A stretch of DNA of 26,250 nt from a virus, in the IMG/VR virus record IMGVR_UViG_3300030380_001117, positions 1-26,250 of that record. One strand, 5' to 3'. Below the pieces are notes generated by a model that saw only the letters and a program-made list of their open reading frames with translations, did no database searches and was not told the origin of the DNA. Numbering within the stretch: position 1 is the stretch's first letter; every line of letters begins with the position of its first letter. Below, piece by piece: positions 1 to 8,227 of this stretch. Both the position numbers and the translations under genes were made by a program.

Positions 1-715
1 AAACGGCTAGCTGAATTCCCTCAAATACTGCATCATAGTCTCCGTTCATAGAGTATGCATTCACATAGCCTAATGTAGAGATAGCTGAGATGTAAAGTCT
101 GTAAGATTTTGGAGACATATAAATGTATAAATCATCTTTTGTGTAAACTGTTGTTGGTATTGCAGCTGTACACGCTTGTAAGTTTGCTATAATGTTAGCT
201 GCGTCATAAGCAGTTCCAGCACCACCTGCGTTTGCTACATCAACTACTGTTGCATCTGTTACTAAGTGTCCAACACCACCGCCTACAAATCCTGTAAACT
301 CTCCTGCTGTTGCATCATTTCCAGTCCATATAGAAACTTCTGTTCCGTTAGCAATTATCTCACCTAAGTAAGAAATTACATAGTCATCAAAAGATGCTGG
401 AGGTGGAGCACCTGCTCCTGCTCTCATTTGTGCCGCTTCCCATGAATCTAAAAGCGTGCTCTTACATAAATCTGTATTAACTTGTAGATTTTTTACCGTT
501 AAAACCGCTTCCGTCATTGTTAATGTACCTGCTTCGTTAAAGTCGCATGTAGCATCTTTTATCATATTGGCACCCGCCATTTTCTGTATGTTACTTTTAT
601 ATTTGATATTTTCTATCATAGTCAAGAACTCCATTGAGTTTGCTTGACGGAGTGCCGCTGAAATATAAAATCCAGCCGCCTTACCTGCATAATTACTTGT
701 TGTTGCTAAAGCCAT
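1..715 (-). CDS. Major capsid protein, N-terminal 238 residues (runs off the window)
   Basis: Opens at ATG 713-715 (MALATTSNYAGKAAGFYISA) and stays open to base 2 with no stop, so the C-terminus is missing. It would form the icosahedral shell. Visible: an N-terminal region rich in Ala, Gly and Thr, a central part with SWEAAQMRAG and DDYVISYLGEII, and near the edge NAYSMNGDYDAVFEGIQLAV, a pattern I associate with capsid proteins of Bacteroidota phages. It is the last gene in the window and follows the acidic scaffold by 26 bp, and the XkdF-like protease lies just before that; protease, scaffold, capsid is the expected order for a head module. The call rests on context plus this pattern; a full-length sequence would be needed to confirm an HK97 fold. 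Confidence 0.82.
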   Translation of the reverse strand, partial: MALATTSNYAGKAAGFYISAALRQANSMEFLTMIENIKYKSNIQKMAGANMIKDATCDFNEAGTLTMTEAVLTVKNLQVNTDLCKSTLLDSWEAAQMRAGAGAPPPASFDDYVISYLGEIIANGTEVSIWTGNDATAGEFTGFVGGGVGHLVTDATVVDVANAGGAGTAYDAANIIANLQACTAAIPTTVYTKDDLYIYMSPKSYRLYISAISTLGYVNAYSMNGDYDAVFEGIQLAV

Positions 716-741
716 AATTTTGTTTTTTTATTTGTTAATTA

Positions 742-1497
742 TTAATTGTATAAGTTATATAAAAATTGTTCTTTTTTAGTTAGTTTAGATACTTCTTTTT
801 TAGATAAAGAAACTTTTTTGTCAGAACTAAATTTATTTGTATTAATTGGTGAATCAGCTGGAGTTGCTGCTAATTCAGTTTTAAGTTTTTCATTCTCAGC
901 TTTTAAATTCTCTAGTTCTTCTTCTGCTGAAAATTCTACTACCTCAGTAGTTTTAGTTTTTACAGTTTTAGGACTGTCAGATGCTTCTTCAGTAGTTTCT
1001 TCAGTAGTTTCTTCTGTCATTTCTACTTCTTCTGAATCACCTTCACCTAATCTTTCTTTGATGTCTGCAATAGCATCCATTAAATTGTCTACCTTATCTT
1101 TCATTTCTTCATAAGATTTAGCCCAATCAGCTTTTTCAGCGTCTGTTTCAGGGAATGCAAATTCAACAGCTTCCATTTCGCTGTATTCTTCTTTTTCTTT
1201 TCTTGCATCAACATCTTCTTCAGTATCTTCTTCTTCAGTTTCAGATTCGATAACTTCGCCAACAACGCCTTCCTCTTCTACTCTGAAGCTAACGCCTGTA
1301 TCAGTTTTATAAGTGCCAATAGGTAATGGTATTGTCGTGCCATCTTCTGTCAAAACAGAAATATCCACACCTGATTCTAATTCTTCAGCAGTAGAAACGA
1401 AAATTGTACCATCTTCACTTTTTGCCTGCCAAGCTAATTTCACTTCTTCATCTTTGTTAAGACCAAGAGCTACTAATATTTGTTGTTTAATGTCCAT
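742..1497 (-). CDS. Acidic head scaffolding protein (putative)
   Basis: A 251-residue, very acidic protein. Residues about 75-125 and 150-175 are runs of Glu, Asp and Thr, with TEETTEETTEEA as a short internal repeat. A predicted coiled coil (EELENLKAENEKLKTEL) follows, and the C-terminus is short and basic (SDKKVSLSKKEVSKLTKKEQ). An acidic, helical body with a basic C-terminal tail directly before the capsid gene is the usual build of a phage scaffold: the tail binds the capsid protein inside the procapsid and the rest is removed on maturation. It starts at ATG 1497, about 50 bp after the protease gene, and this leader carries one of the four late-promoter-like motifs. Function is inferred from composition and position, not from a recognised domain. 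Confidence 0.65.
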   Translation of the reverse strand: MDIKQQILVALGLNKDEEVKLAWQAKSEDGTIFVSTAEELESGVDISVLTEDGTTIPLPIGTYKTDTGVSFRVEEEGVVGEVIESETEEEDTEEDVDARKEKEEYSEMEAVEFAFPETDAEKADWAKSYEEMKDKVDNLMDAIADIKERLGEGDSEEVEMTEETTEETTEEASDSPKTVKTKTTEVVEFSAEEELENLKAENEKLKTELAATPADSPINTNKFSSDKKVSLSKKEVSKLTKKEQFLYNLYN

Positions 1498-1510
1498 AGG
1501 TTCTTTTTTA

Positions 1511-1545
1511 ATATAATAGAATAGTTATTTATTTATTTGATTTTT
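1511..1545 (-). promoter_or_regulatory. Late-promoter-like motif, copy 4 (scaffold/capsid)
   Basis: On the minus strand the 16-mer AAAAATCAAATAAATA (1530-1545) is followed by nine bases and TCTATTATAT (1511-1520), ending 13 bases before the scaffold ATG. The 16-mer and its spacing are identical to the copy at 3022-3056. It is one of four occurrences, all upstream of late genes. It does not match the TTTG/TAnnTTTG host form. That it is a promoter is inference. Confidence 0.5.
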
Positions 1546-1550
1546 AGATA

Positions 1551-2471
1551 TTATAGTGCTTTTAAACTCCTTTTATACCTACCCTCTATTTTTTCGGCAC
1601 TCTCTATAAAGTTTTTCAAAACATCAAATTTTGCAATATCTTTTGTTTTAATGCCTAATTCTTTTGCCTGTTGCTCTACCTTACTGATAATAGAAGATGA
1701 TTTAGTTATTAGTTTTTTAGCATTACTTACAACAGGTTTATAATCACTAATTGCCTTTGCAATTCTAATAACTACATCACTTTCTTCTTTTGCTACATCT
1801 TTAAAACTATTAACTAATTTTTCAATATCATCAACTAAACCTAATTCAACCTTTTCTGCTTTTAGTTCAGTTTTAGATTCTTGTATTATCTCATTAAGTG
1901 CTGATAGTATTTGTTCTGTTGTTGGTTTTTGTCTTTGCATAGCTTCAAATTTATTAGTAAAGTAGCCCTCTATTGAAAGCCCTTTAAGTTCTCCATCTTT
2001 TATCTTATTCCAAAGGTCGTCATTAGTTATCTTCATTTTAACGAACCACGTGCCATTTGGCAGGTCATAGCCGTATAATTTAGACTTATCACTATCACCC
2101 TCTTTTATCCATGATTCTACTGTTAGAACGCCTGATACTCTGTCTTTATGTTCGTAAGTAGCTTTATGATGATTGTTATGTTTTAAATATAACTCACTAG
2201 CTTTTCTAACTGTTTCAGGACTAAAGTAAACATAGTATTCTGAATCTGTATTTGGATCATATCTAAATATCTGCTTGTTAGGAATTAAAGCTGGACTAAC
2301 TAGCATACGCTTTTCTTCATCTACCTTAGCAAATGTCAAGTTGTTTTTCTCTTTACCAAAGAATACAAAGTCTTGCTCTATTGCAGGTGAGTTTACTAAG
2401 CTAATAGCATCAATAGCTAGTTCTTGACTATCATCTGCTATTACTAATTCTACTATTTTAGTTTCTTTCAT
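1551..2471 (-). CDS. Prohead maturation protease, XkdF-like (Peptidase_S78_2), with helical tail
   Basis: A 306-residue protein. Residues about 55-175 match the XkdF-type serine protease family: LVSPALIPNKQIFR, YYVYFSPETVRKASELYLKH, NHHKATYEHKDRVSGVLTVE, GTWFVKMKI and GELKGLSIEGYF. His108 (TYEH) and Ser166 (GLSIEG) are the best candidates for catalytic residues. The enzyme would cleave scaffold and capsid protein during head maturation. From about residue 195 the protein is helical and charged, ending in KVEQQAKELGIKTKDIAKFD; this tail resembles the C-terminal half of the neighbouring protein at 2473-3018 and may be a scaffolding module that is self-cleaved. The stop of that neighbour lies 1 bp upstream of this ATG, so the two are probably co-translated. 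Confidence 0.85.
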   Translation of the reverse strand: MKETKIVELVIADDSQELAIDAISLVNSPAIEQDFVFFGKEKNNLTFAKVDEEKRMLVSPALIPNKQIFRYDPNTDSEYYVYFSPETVRKASELYLKHNNHHKATYEHKDRVSGVLTVESWIKEGDSDKSKLYGYDLPNGTWFVKMKITNDDLWNKIKDGELKGLSIEGYFTNKFEAMQRQKPTTEQILSALNEIIQESKTELKAEKVELGLVDDIEKLVNSFKDVAKEESDVVIRIAKAISDYKPVVSNAKKLITKSSSIISKVEQQAKELGIKTKDIAKFDVLKNFIESAEKIEGRYKRSLKAL

Positions 2472-2472
2472 A

Positions 2473-3018
2473 TTATTTTAATCCTTGTTGTTCAAATCTT
2501 TTTATTAAAGTTTTTGTTCTTTTAATTTGATTTTCAGTATCAGTAATTAACCCTTTTATTTCTTTAACTTGAGGTACACTATTAACTGAAACGCCTAATT
2601 CTTTTGCAGCTTTTTCAAAATTATTTAATTTTTCTTGAGCTACTTCTTGCATTTTTGGTTTTAATTTAATTAATTTAGAATATACATCTAAAGAAAAATT
2701 TCTATATTTTACTAATTCTTTTATATATTCATCTCCTTCATCTATTCTTGCATCAACATATTTTAAAGCACTTTTCATACCTTTAATTTGTTTTTCTAAT
2801 TCTTTTATAGAAGATAACTCTATTTTTTCAACTTTACTCAAGTTAAATTCTTTTAATTCTTTTTCGTATTCTTCATACGACTTCTTTCCTAGTGGTGTTG
2901 GTCTCATTTTACTATATTTTTTTGGATTAGACTTTTCACATTCTTCTTTAGTGGCGTATTTACATTCTCCTGTATTACCCCATTTATATTTTCCGTTTTC
3001 ACATTTTTTGCAAGGCAT
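2473..3018 (-). CDS. Cys-knuckle plus coiled-coil protein of the head module, function unknown
   Basis: A 181-residue protein. The first 35 residues have four cysteines (C3, C6, C19, C27) in MPCKKCENGKYKWGNTGEC, which looks like a small metal-binding knuckle; I recall similar segments in head-module proteins of flavobacterial phages. The rest is Lys/Glu-rich and predicted helical. The C-terminal part (KAAKELGVSVNSVPQVKEIK) can be aligned with the tail of the protease encoded just downstream, so the two may share a duplicated scaffolding module. It starts at ATG 3018, directly after a late-promoter-like motif, and ends 1 bp before the protease ATG. A scaffold or protease-partner role is plausible from position only. 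Confidence 0.6.
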   Translation of the reverse strand: MPCKKCENGKYKWGNTGECKYATKEECEKSNPKKYSKMRPTPLGKKSYEEYEKELKEFNLSKVEKIELSSIKELEKQIKGMKSALKYVDARIDEGDEYIKELVKYRNFSLDVYSKLIKLKPKMQEVAQEKLNNFEKAAKELGVSVNSVPQVKEIKGLITDTENQIKRTKTLIKRFEQQGLK

Positions 3019-3021
3019 ATT

Positions 3022-3056
3022 ATATAATAGATTAAATTAATATTTATTTGATTTTT
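3022..3056 (-). promoter_or_regulatory. Late-promoter-like motif, copy 3 (coiled-coil/protease genes)
   Basis: On the minus strand AAAAATCAAATAAATA (3041-3056) is followed by nine bases and TCTATTATAT (3022-3031). The motif overlaps the last codon of the tape-measure gene and ends 3 bases before the ATG at 3018. If it is a promoter, the transcript would be leaderless or nearly so. The 16-mer is identical to the one at 1530-1545. Confidence 0.5.
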
Positions 3057-4602
3057 AAATTGTAGCTCTTCTTCTAATTGCTGCCAGCTTATCTTGGTTG
3101 TTCGTAACATCATCAGAAACAACATACGCTTGGATAGGCTCAGGAGCTACTCCACCTGATAGATCAAAAGAACCTCCCAACATTTGTGGTGCTGGTGTTT
3201 GTGGGTCTGCTGGTACTGCTCCACCTCCACCTCCTCCAGGTACAGGTGTTTTCATTATTTGCTGAACATTTGCCAAACCTGTTGCAATAGCTGCTGCTGC
3301 TGCTGCAAATCTTGCTGGTCCCACTAATGTAGGGTCTTTTAAAACTGCATTAGCTGCTGCATAAGTGTCTATGATAGCTTGTGCTAGTGCTAATTCTTTA
3401 TTTTCTCCTGCTAATGTTCCTAAAGCTCCTGTAAGGGATGAATAAGCAGTCAACTGCTGATTAACTCCTTCTGCTACAATTTGTTCTTTTTGTTTTTCAT
3501 ATTGTTTAGTTATAGCCGTTATGTCAATGTTTGCTTTTCTAGCCATATCTACTTTTAACTTATAAGCAGCTTCTAACTCTTCTAATTCTCTTTCCGTTCC
3601 TGATAGTCCTTCAGCTCTTAATTCATTTTGTGCTTCTAATAATTCTTTATTTAAAGCTACCTCATTAGTCTTTTGCTCTGATAGTTGACCAGTAATTGTT
3701 TCTTCAAGCTCTAGTTGTCTTATTTGAATTTCTTTTAAAGCAATATTATCTTCATCTCTTTTGGAGATATTAAACTTTAATTGAGCCGCCGCTTCAAGCT
3801 TTTTCAATTCTTTTCTTTGTAATTCTTGTTGCTCTTCTAATACTTTATTCAAATCTTTGTTAGCTTTTATTCTGTCTGCAAATGTTTTAGTTTCATCATC
3901 TCTTATTTGCCTAAGCACTTCAGCTTCTTTTAATTTTTCTGCATTAAGTTTAGCAAATTCTACCTGTGAGAACGCTGCTGCTTTTCCTGAATCTGTAACT
4001 GCTTTTGCTTCATCTACTGTTGCTTTTGTATAATTTACTGTTGCCACAACAGCCTTTAAATAACTGTTTTCAACATTTGTAATTACATCAACTGCTTTTA
4101 ATTGAGCCTTAGTTGCTGTTTCCATAGCTTTTACAAATTCACCATCAAACAAGTGATTAACAGCTTCTCCTATCAACCCAAAGACTTCTAATAAAGTATT
4201 AAATCTGTCAATAAGTCCTTGCTGTATAGTGTCCCCTAAATCCTTAATTTTTTGCTGTGGATTCTCAAATAATTCTTTAAACCAATCCATTGCTTGTCCT
4301 ACTGTATCTCCGATTACATCAAATAGATCATTAAATACTATATCTAGTGCAGTCATGGTGGTATTAAAAGCATCTATTACTTTTTGGTTTTTAGAAAACA
4401 CCTCCATTAATTTTGCAACTAAAGCCACAATTAATCCAATACCTAAAGATTTTAATGCAGTTCCAATTCCTTTAATTGTTGACCCTAAAGTTCTAAAACC
4501 CATCCCAGCTTGATCTGTTGCTTTATCTAAGTTCTTAACATCTTTAGTGACGCTTTTTATATTCGTTTTTACTTCTGCTTCTAATATTGTTTTATCTGCC
4601 AT
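3055..4602 (-). CDS. Tail tape measure protein
   Basis: A 515-residue protein with the usual tape-measure build. The N-terminal part has the Asn/Lys-rich TNIKSVTKDVKNLDKATDQA followed by an amphipathic to hydrophobic stretch (TIKGIGTALKSLGIGLIVAL, about residues 42-61). A long alpha-helical, coiled-coil-rich body spans about 190-400. Then comes an Ala-rich hydrophobic stretch (ARFAAAAAAIATGLANVQQI), a poly-Gly hinge, and a conserved-looking basic end (NNQDKLAAIRRRATI). Tape-measure proteins set tail length and line the tail tube. At the commonly quoted 0.15 nm per residue this one would give a short tail of roughly 75 nm. No sheath gene is visible, so a non-contractile tail is more likely. 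It begins 11 bp after the fibre-like gene. Confidence 0.85.
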   Translation of the reverse strand: MADKTILEAEVKTNIKSVTKDVKNLDKATDQAGMGFRTLGSTIKGIGTALKSLGIGLIVALVAKLMEVFSKNQKVIDAFNTTMTALDIVFNDLFDVIGDTVGQAMDWFKELFENPQQKIKDLGDTIQQGLIDRFNTLLEVFGLIGEAVNHLFDGEFVKAMETATKAQLKAVDVITNVENSYLKAVVATVNYTKATVDEAKAVTDSGKAAAFSQVEFAKLNAEKLKEAEVLRQIRDDETKTFADRIKANKDLNKVLEEQQELQRKELKKLEAAAQLKFNISKRDEDNIALKEIQIRQLELEETITGQLSEQKTNEVALNKELLEAQNELRAEGLSGTERELEELEAAYKLKVDMARKANIDITAITKQYEKQKEQIVAEGVNQQLTAYSSLTGALGTLAGENKELALAQAIIDTYAAANAVLKDPTLVGPARFAAAAAAIATGLANVQQIMKTPVPGGGGGGAVPADPQTPAPQMLGGSFDLSGGVAPEPIQAYVVSDDVTNNQDKLAAIRRRATI

Positions 4603-4613
4603 TTTCTTTTTTT

Positions 4614-5441
4614 TTAAACTATCATTTCATAAAGGTGAAGAGTAGCCGACCAACTAATAGCCATATCTGCATGACCTAAAACTGCTATATGCATATCATT
4701 AGTTCCTGTAAATGCTACTTCTGCTGACCAACCTGTAACTGTTCCGAATTTACCTACTGTTGTAGTTGTTTGATCTACTGATGTTAAATGAGCTATCCCT
4801 GATACTTTAATAAATGCTCTATCATTAACTGCACCACCACCATGTGATCCTGCTGTTCTTACTCCTATAACATACGCTTCAAATCCTTGAAAAGAACTAG
4901 TAGATGCTCTTGCTATTATTGTATTTGTGCTGCTATCATTAACTTTTAAATTTGTTCTAGTACCATCAGTAGTTGTTCCTGATAATGATATTATAGAACT
5001 CTGACCTTTGCCTATTCCTGCACCATTAAACGCTCCTCCTCCAAATACTGTTTCTCCATCTCTTTGTGCTAATCCATAATTTCCAAATATTGCTGCATTG
5101 TCTACTCCATTAGCTATTTCATTAGTATCACCTACTATTATACTATTATTACTAAGACCTTTAGATGTGTTGTTTTCTCCAACTATAAATGTATTCCTGG
5201 AGCCTTTTTCTGTGTTATTTCTATTTCCTTTTATTAAGTTAGATTCATTTCTTATAGCTTCTCCTGTTGTTGTAGAATAATGGAACGCTTCACATGTTCT
5301 AGTTATTTCATTATATGTATATCCATATGCTTCACAATCTCTTTGGTTTGGAAAAACATCAGTAGTTCCATCTGTGAAAATAACCTGTCCACTTCTTAAT
5401 GTTTTCTTAGGTTTTACTGTATATCCTCTTCTAAATTGCAT
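4614..5441 (-). CDS. Tail fibre-like protein with YadA-like repeats
   Basis: A 275-residue protein. Residues about 65-125 contain Asn/Gly repeats (NLIKGNRNNTEKGSRNTFIV, GENNTSKGLSNNSIIVGDTN) of the kind found in trimeric left-handed beta-roll heads such as YadA. The C-terminal 150 residues are Thr/Ser/Gly-rich and look all-beta (TTTVGKFGTVTGWSAEVAFT), as in receptor-binding tips. N-terminal Cys at about 35 and 49 (RDCEAYGYTYNEITRTCEAF) may form a disulphide or mark the virion-attachment part. The ATG overlaps the stop of the 928-residue tail protein as TAATG. Position between the tail-tip genes and the tape measure supports a virion adhesin; the receptor is unknown. Confidence 0.55.
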   Translation of the reverse strand: MQFRRGYTVKPKKTLRSGQVIFTDGTTDVFPNQRDCEAYGYTYNEITRTCEAFHYSTTTGEAIRNESNLIKGNRNNTEKGSRNTFIVGENNTSKGLSNNSIIVGDTNEIANGVDNAAIFGNYGLAQRDGETVFGGGAFNGAGIGKGQSSIISLSGTTTDGTRTNLKVNDSSTNTIIARASTSSFQGFEAYVIGVRTAGSHGGGAVNDRAFIKVSGIAHLTSVDQTTTTVGKFGTVTGWSAEVAFTGTNDMHIAVLGHADMAISWSATLHLYEMIV

Positions 5442-8227
5442 TAGTTTATTAGTATAAATTCAACGGTTGATAAATTATCAGGCTTATAGTCAATTCTATT
5501 AACTCTATATGCTCTGTTTTTAATCATTACATAATCTGCAAAGTTAAATGTAGCTATATCTCCAGGTTGCAGATAAACTTTTAATGTCATAACTTTAGTA
5601 TCAGGATCATATAGCTGATTGTAATAAGGAAGCCAATATATATTAAACAAATTATCAGGAGGTGATTCGCCTATTGGTGGTATTAATTGACATTCTCCAA
5701 AATTAAAATCTACTGTATCACCTCCTGCTGGCGGTGTGCTTATTACAGTTGGTATATCTGTTAAATGTGAGAATGTAAAAAAATCATCTGTGTTTTCACT
5801 TGACAAACCATTTTGTCCTGGTATAAAATATGTTGTAGACATAGCAACAGGACTAACCTCCATTTGATATAATATTCTTGGAGCATTATCAAAAGATGAT
5901 GTAGCACCATCATCATTAGCTGAATAAATAGTTGGAACAACTAACTCAGTAAATTGTGTCCATAATGGTTTTGATACAGTAGCTGCAAATGGGCTTGCTA
6001 CAATTTCATCTTCACCTTCTAATAGTGTTAATCCTTCTGCACTAAATACTCTACTACCATACAAATGTCCTCTTGTCGCTTTTTTATAAACATTGAAAAT
6101 ATAATCCCCATCATCTTCTTCATATTTAAAAATAGTTTTCTTTTTTAAATCATTTAAAGGTTTTAGATTAATATCTTTCTCATCTATCTTGTTAGTCCAA
6201 TTATGCTTAATGTTTCTATCTTCTAATGATAACCCTTTGTCAGTTTTTATAAATATATCTTTATATGGTTCTATTATAATATTAGCAGGATCTGTTTCAT
6301 CTTTTAATGTTACCAAATTGAACATAGTAAGTAATCCACTTATAAAATCCCATTGATTTAAGCTCCCTCTAAGAGTATTCAATACACTTCCAGTAGCAGT
6401 TGGAGTAGTGATTGTAAACACAACTGTTCCTGCTGTATAATATAAAGGAACTCCACCTGCTGTTTGCAATGCTACTGGTCTTAATCTATCTCCAGTATTT
6501 AAAGTAATATCAAAACTTCCTGATATATGTGTAGGAAAATTGTTAACCATAAAATTTCCTGAAGTTGCCATAGAAGGAACTACATCTATATAATATGTTG
6601 TAGTAATAGATGCATCATAATATTCCCATCTAAAAGCTGCATTTTGATTTACACCTCCAGGAAAAAATGTAAAATCATATTCTATATTGTATAATACATT
6701 GTCTGCTGTTTCTACAATATAATTAGCATAAGTTCCAGTAGTGTTATATGTGGCAGGAGCTTGTGACTGTTGTACACCATTAGCTGTTCCGAAAGGATAT
6801 AATGGCAATGTTTGATAACTTCCACTTAGTGGAAAAGAAGTATCAGACATAGTTCCTGTACTAGTATTAAAAACTACTTCATCCATTAAGGCAGGCATTC
6901 TATCACCTCCCCAATTAAAATCCATAAATAATCTATCAAAATCAGTTCCTTCAAAAATTGATGAGCTATAAGTATATCCTGCTTCGCTAAATATTCGGTC
7001 TATTAAATATTTTATTTTTATAAATGGTCTAAATGCTTGTTCTAACCTTGTTAATTCAGGAGTTCCTATTGTAGCACTTGAACCTGTTGATCCATTTGCA
7101 TACAGTATCTGACCAGTCCAATCTACAAAAGGATATTTTAAAACATTAGTATTATTAACTCCTATACTAGCATCATAAGCATAACTGTCAGTAGACAATG
7201 CTTGTGTTAATGGCAATCCTGTTGAGTTATACCAACTGTTTCTAATAGATGTTTTATTGTAAGTGTGTTCTAACTCGCTTAAATCAATATGATCAAATGT
7301 TCTATTTTTTAAAGTATCAGCAAGAGCTATCGTTGTAGAGAACAAGTTTACATTGTAGCTAATTTCTCCATCCCTGTTTTGAATATCTATTAGCTTAAGC
7401 ATTCCATCAAATATGATGATTCCATTTTGTTTTAGAACAGCTCTAGTTTTTAAATAAGGATTAAACCCAAAAGGATTGGCTACTGTTCTTGTTACTTCAA
7501 ATAAATTACCAAATATTTGATTGTTTCTTTTAGTTGCTGGTAAATTAAAATCTTTAGAGTAAGACTGTATCTTTTCAGCTACATTTTTAAAATCATCAAC
7601 ACTTAATGTCAATGGTATCTCTTCATCTTCATATAAATCAACAAGCACTTGTCCTTCCCATTGAGTAGCTGCTTGTGCAGTATTAGTAACACTCATTTCT
7701 GATATAACTAAATTTCCTGCTGAATTACCTCCATAGCTTATCATTAGTATATCATCTTCAGCAGTTGCGGTAAATGTATATTCCCACTCAGTTAGAGAAA
7801 CAGTATTAGTTTGATTATAATCATATACCGTTATTCCTGAATCTATATGTATAATGAATACTTCATTAGGTTGTCCTGCTGCAAAATTTATTTTTGCTGT
7901 ATATTGCTGACCTACTACAAGTCCTGATAGTCTTTGATACACACCACATCTTGTTCCAAATCCAGTTGCTACTGCTGCCGAATTTAAAGTAAGATCACCT
8001 CCTGATTCTGTTGCTACTGTTGGAGTACCGTATGCTGTTAATCTAAACTTATACCAAATATTTGGTGTTACAGGTGGTTGTGCTAAAACTACATTTAAAG
8101 TAGTTGCATAGCCAGTAGATGTACTATCTAAATTAGATGCACCATTAACTCCAAAAAAGTTAGTGCCATCTACTAAGATTTGGTTATCTAAATAAGTTTG
8201 TGGGAATACAGCTAATTGTATGCTCAT
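5441..8227 (-). CDS. Large tail-tip/baseplate protein with N-terminal carbohydrate-binding-like region
   Basis: At 928 residues the largest protein here. Residues about 50-185 look like a beta-sandwich carbohydrate-binding or lectin-like domain (GVYQRLSGLVVGQQYTAKIN, then WEYTFTATAEDDILMISYGG). From about 190 a different core starts (WEGQVLVDLYEDEEIPLTLS, NVAEKIQSYSKDFNLPATKR, GIIIFDGMLKLIDI), which I associate with tail-hub proteins of flavobacterial phages. The C-terminus ends with LQPGDIATFNFADYVMIKNR and a strand pair typical of hub or tip proteins. The ATG is coupled to the upstream 488-residue gene and its stop to the fibre-like gene, both by TAATG, so the three are likely made together as the tail tip. 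The exact role (hub, distal tail or receptor binding) cannot be read from sequence alone. Confidence 0.6.
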   Translation of the reverse strand: MSIQLAVFPQTYLDNQILVDGTNFFGVNGASNLDSTSTGYATTLNVVLAQPPVTPNIWYKFRLTAYGTPTVATESGGDLTLNSAAVATGFGTRCGVYQRLSGLVVGQQYTAKINFAAGQPNEVFIIHIDSGITVYDYNQTNTVSLTEWEYTFTATAEDDILMISYGGNSAGNLVISEMSVTNTAQAATQWEGQVLVDLYEDEEIPLTLSVDDFKNVAEKIQSYSKDFNLPATKRNNQIFGNLFEVTRTVANPFGFNPYLKTRAVLKQNGIIIFDGMLKLIDIQNRDGEISYNVNLFSTTIALADTLKNRTFDHIDLSELEHTYNKTSIRNSWYNSTGLPLTQALSTDSYAYDASIGVNNTNVLKYPFVDWTGQILYANGSTGSSATIGTPELTRLEQAFRPFIKIKYLIDRIFSEAGYTYSSSIFEGTDFDRLFMDFNWGGDRMPALMDEVVFNTSTGTMSDTSFPLSGSYQTLPLYPFGTANGVQQSQAPATYNTTGTYANYIVETADNVLYNIEYDFTFFPGGVNQNAAFRWEYYDASITTTYYIDVVPSMATSGNFMVNNFPTHISGSFDITLNTGDRLRPVALQTAGGVPLYYTAGTVVFTITTPTATGSVLNTLRGSLNQWDFISGLLTMFNLVTLKDETDPANIIIEPYKDIFIKTDKGLSLEDRNIKHNWTNKIDEKDINLKPLNDLKKKTIFKYEEDDGDYIFNVYKKATRGHLYGSRVFSAEGLTLLEGEDEIVASPFAATVSKPLWTQFTELVVPTIYSANDDGATSSFDNAPRILYQMEVSPVAMSTTYFIPGQNGLSSENTDDFFTFSHLTDIPTVISTPPAGGDTVDFNFGECQLIPPIGESPPDNLFNIYWLPYYNQLYDPDTKVMTLKVYLQPGDIATFNFADYVMIKNRAYRVNRIDYKPDNLSTVEFILIN

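Noticed and set aside
746-1114. Plus-strand ORF of 122 codons opposite the scaffold gene
   Set aside because: Its Ser/Val runs are the mirror of the Glu/Thr-rich scaffold codons; no independent support.
2904-3125. Minus-strand ORF of 73 codons
   Set aside because: Overlaps the end of the tape measure and the start of the Cys-knuckle gene in another frame and has no coding character.
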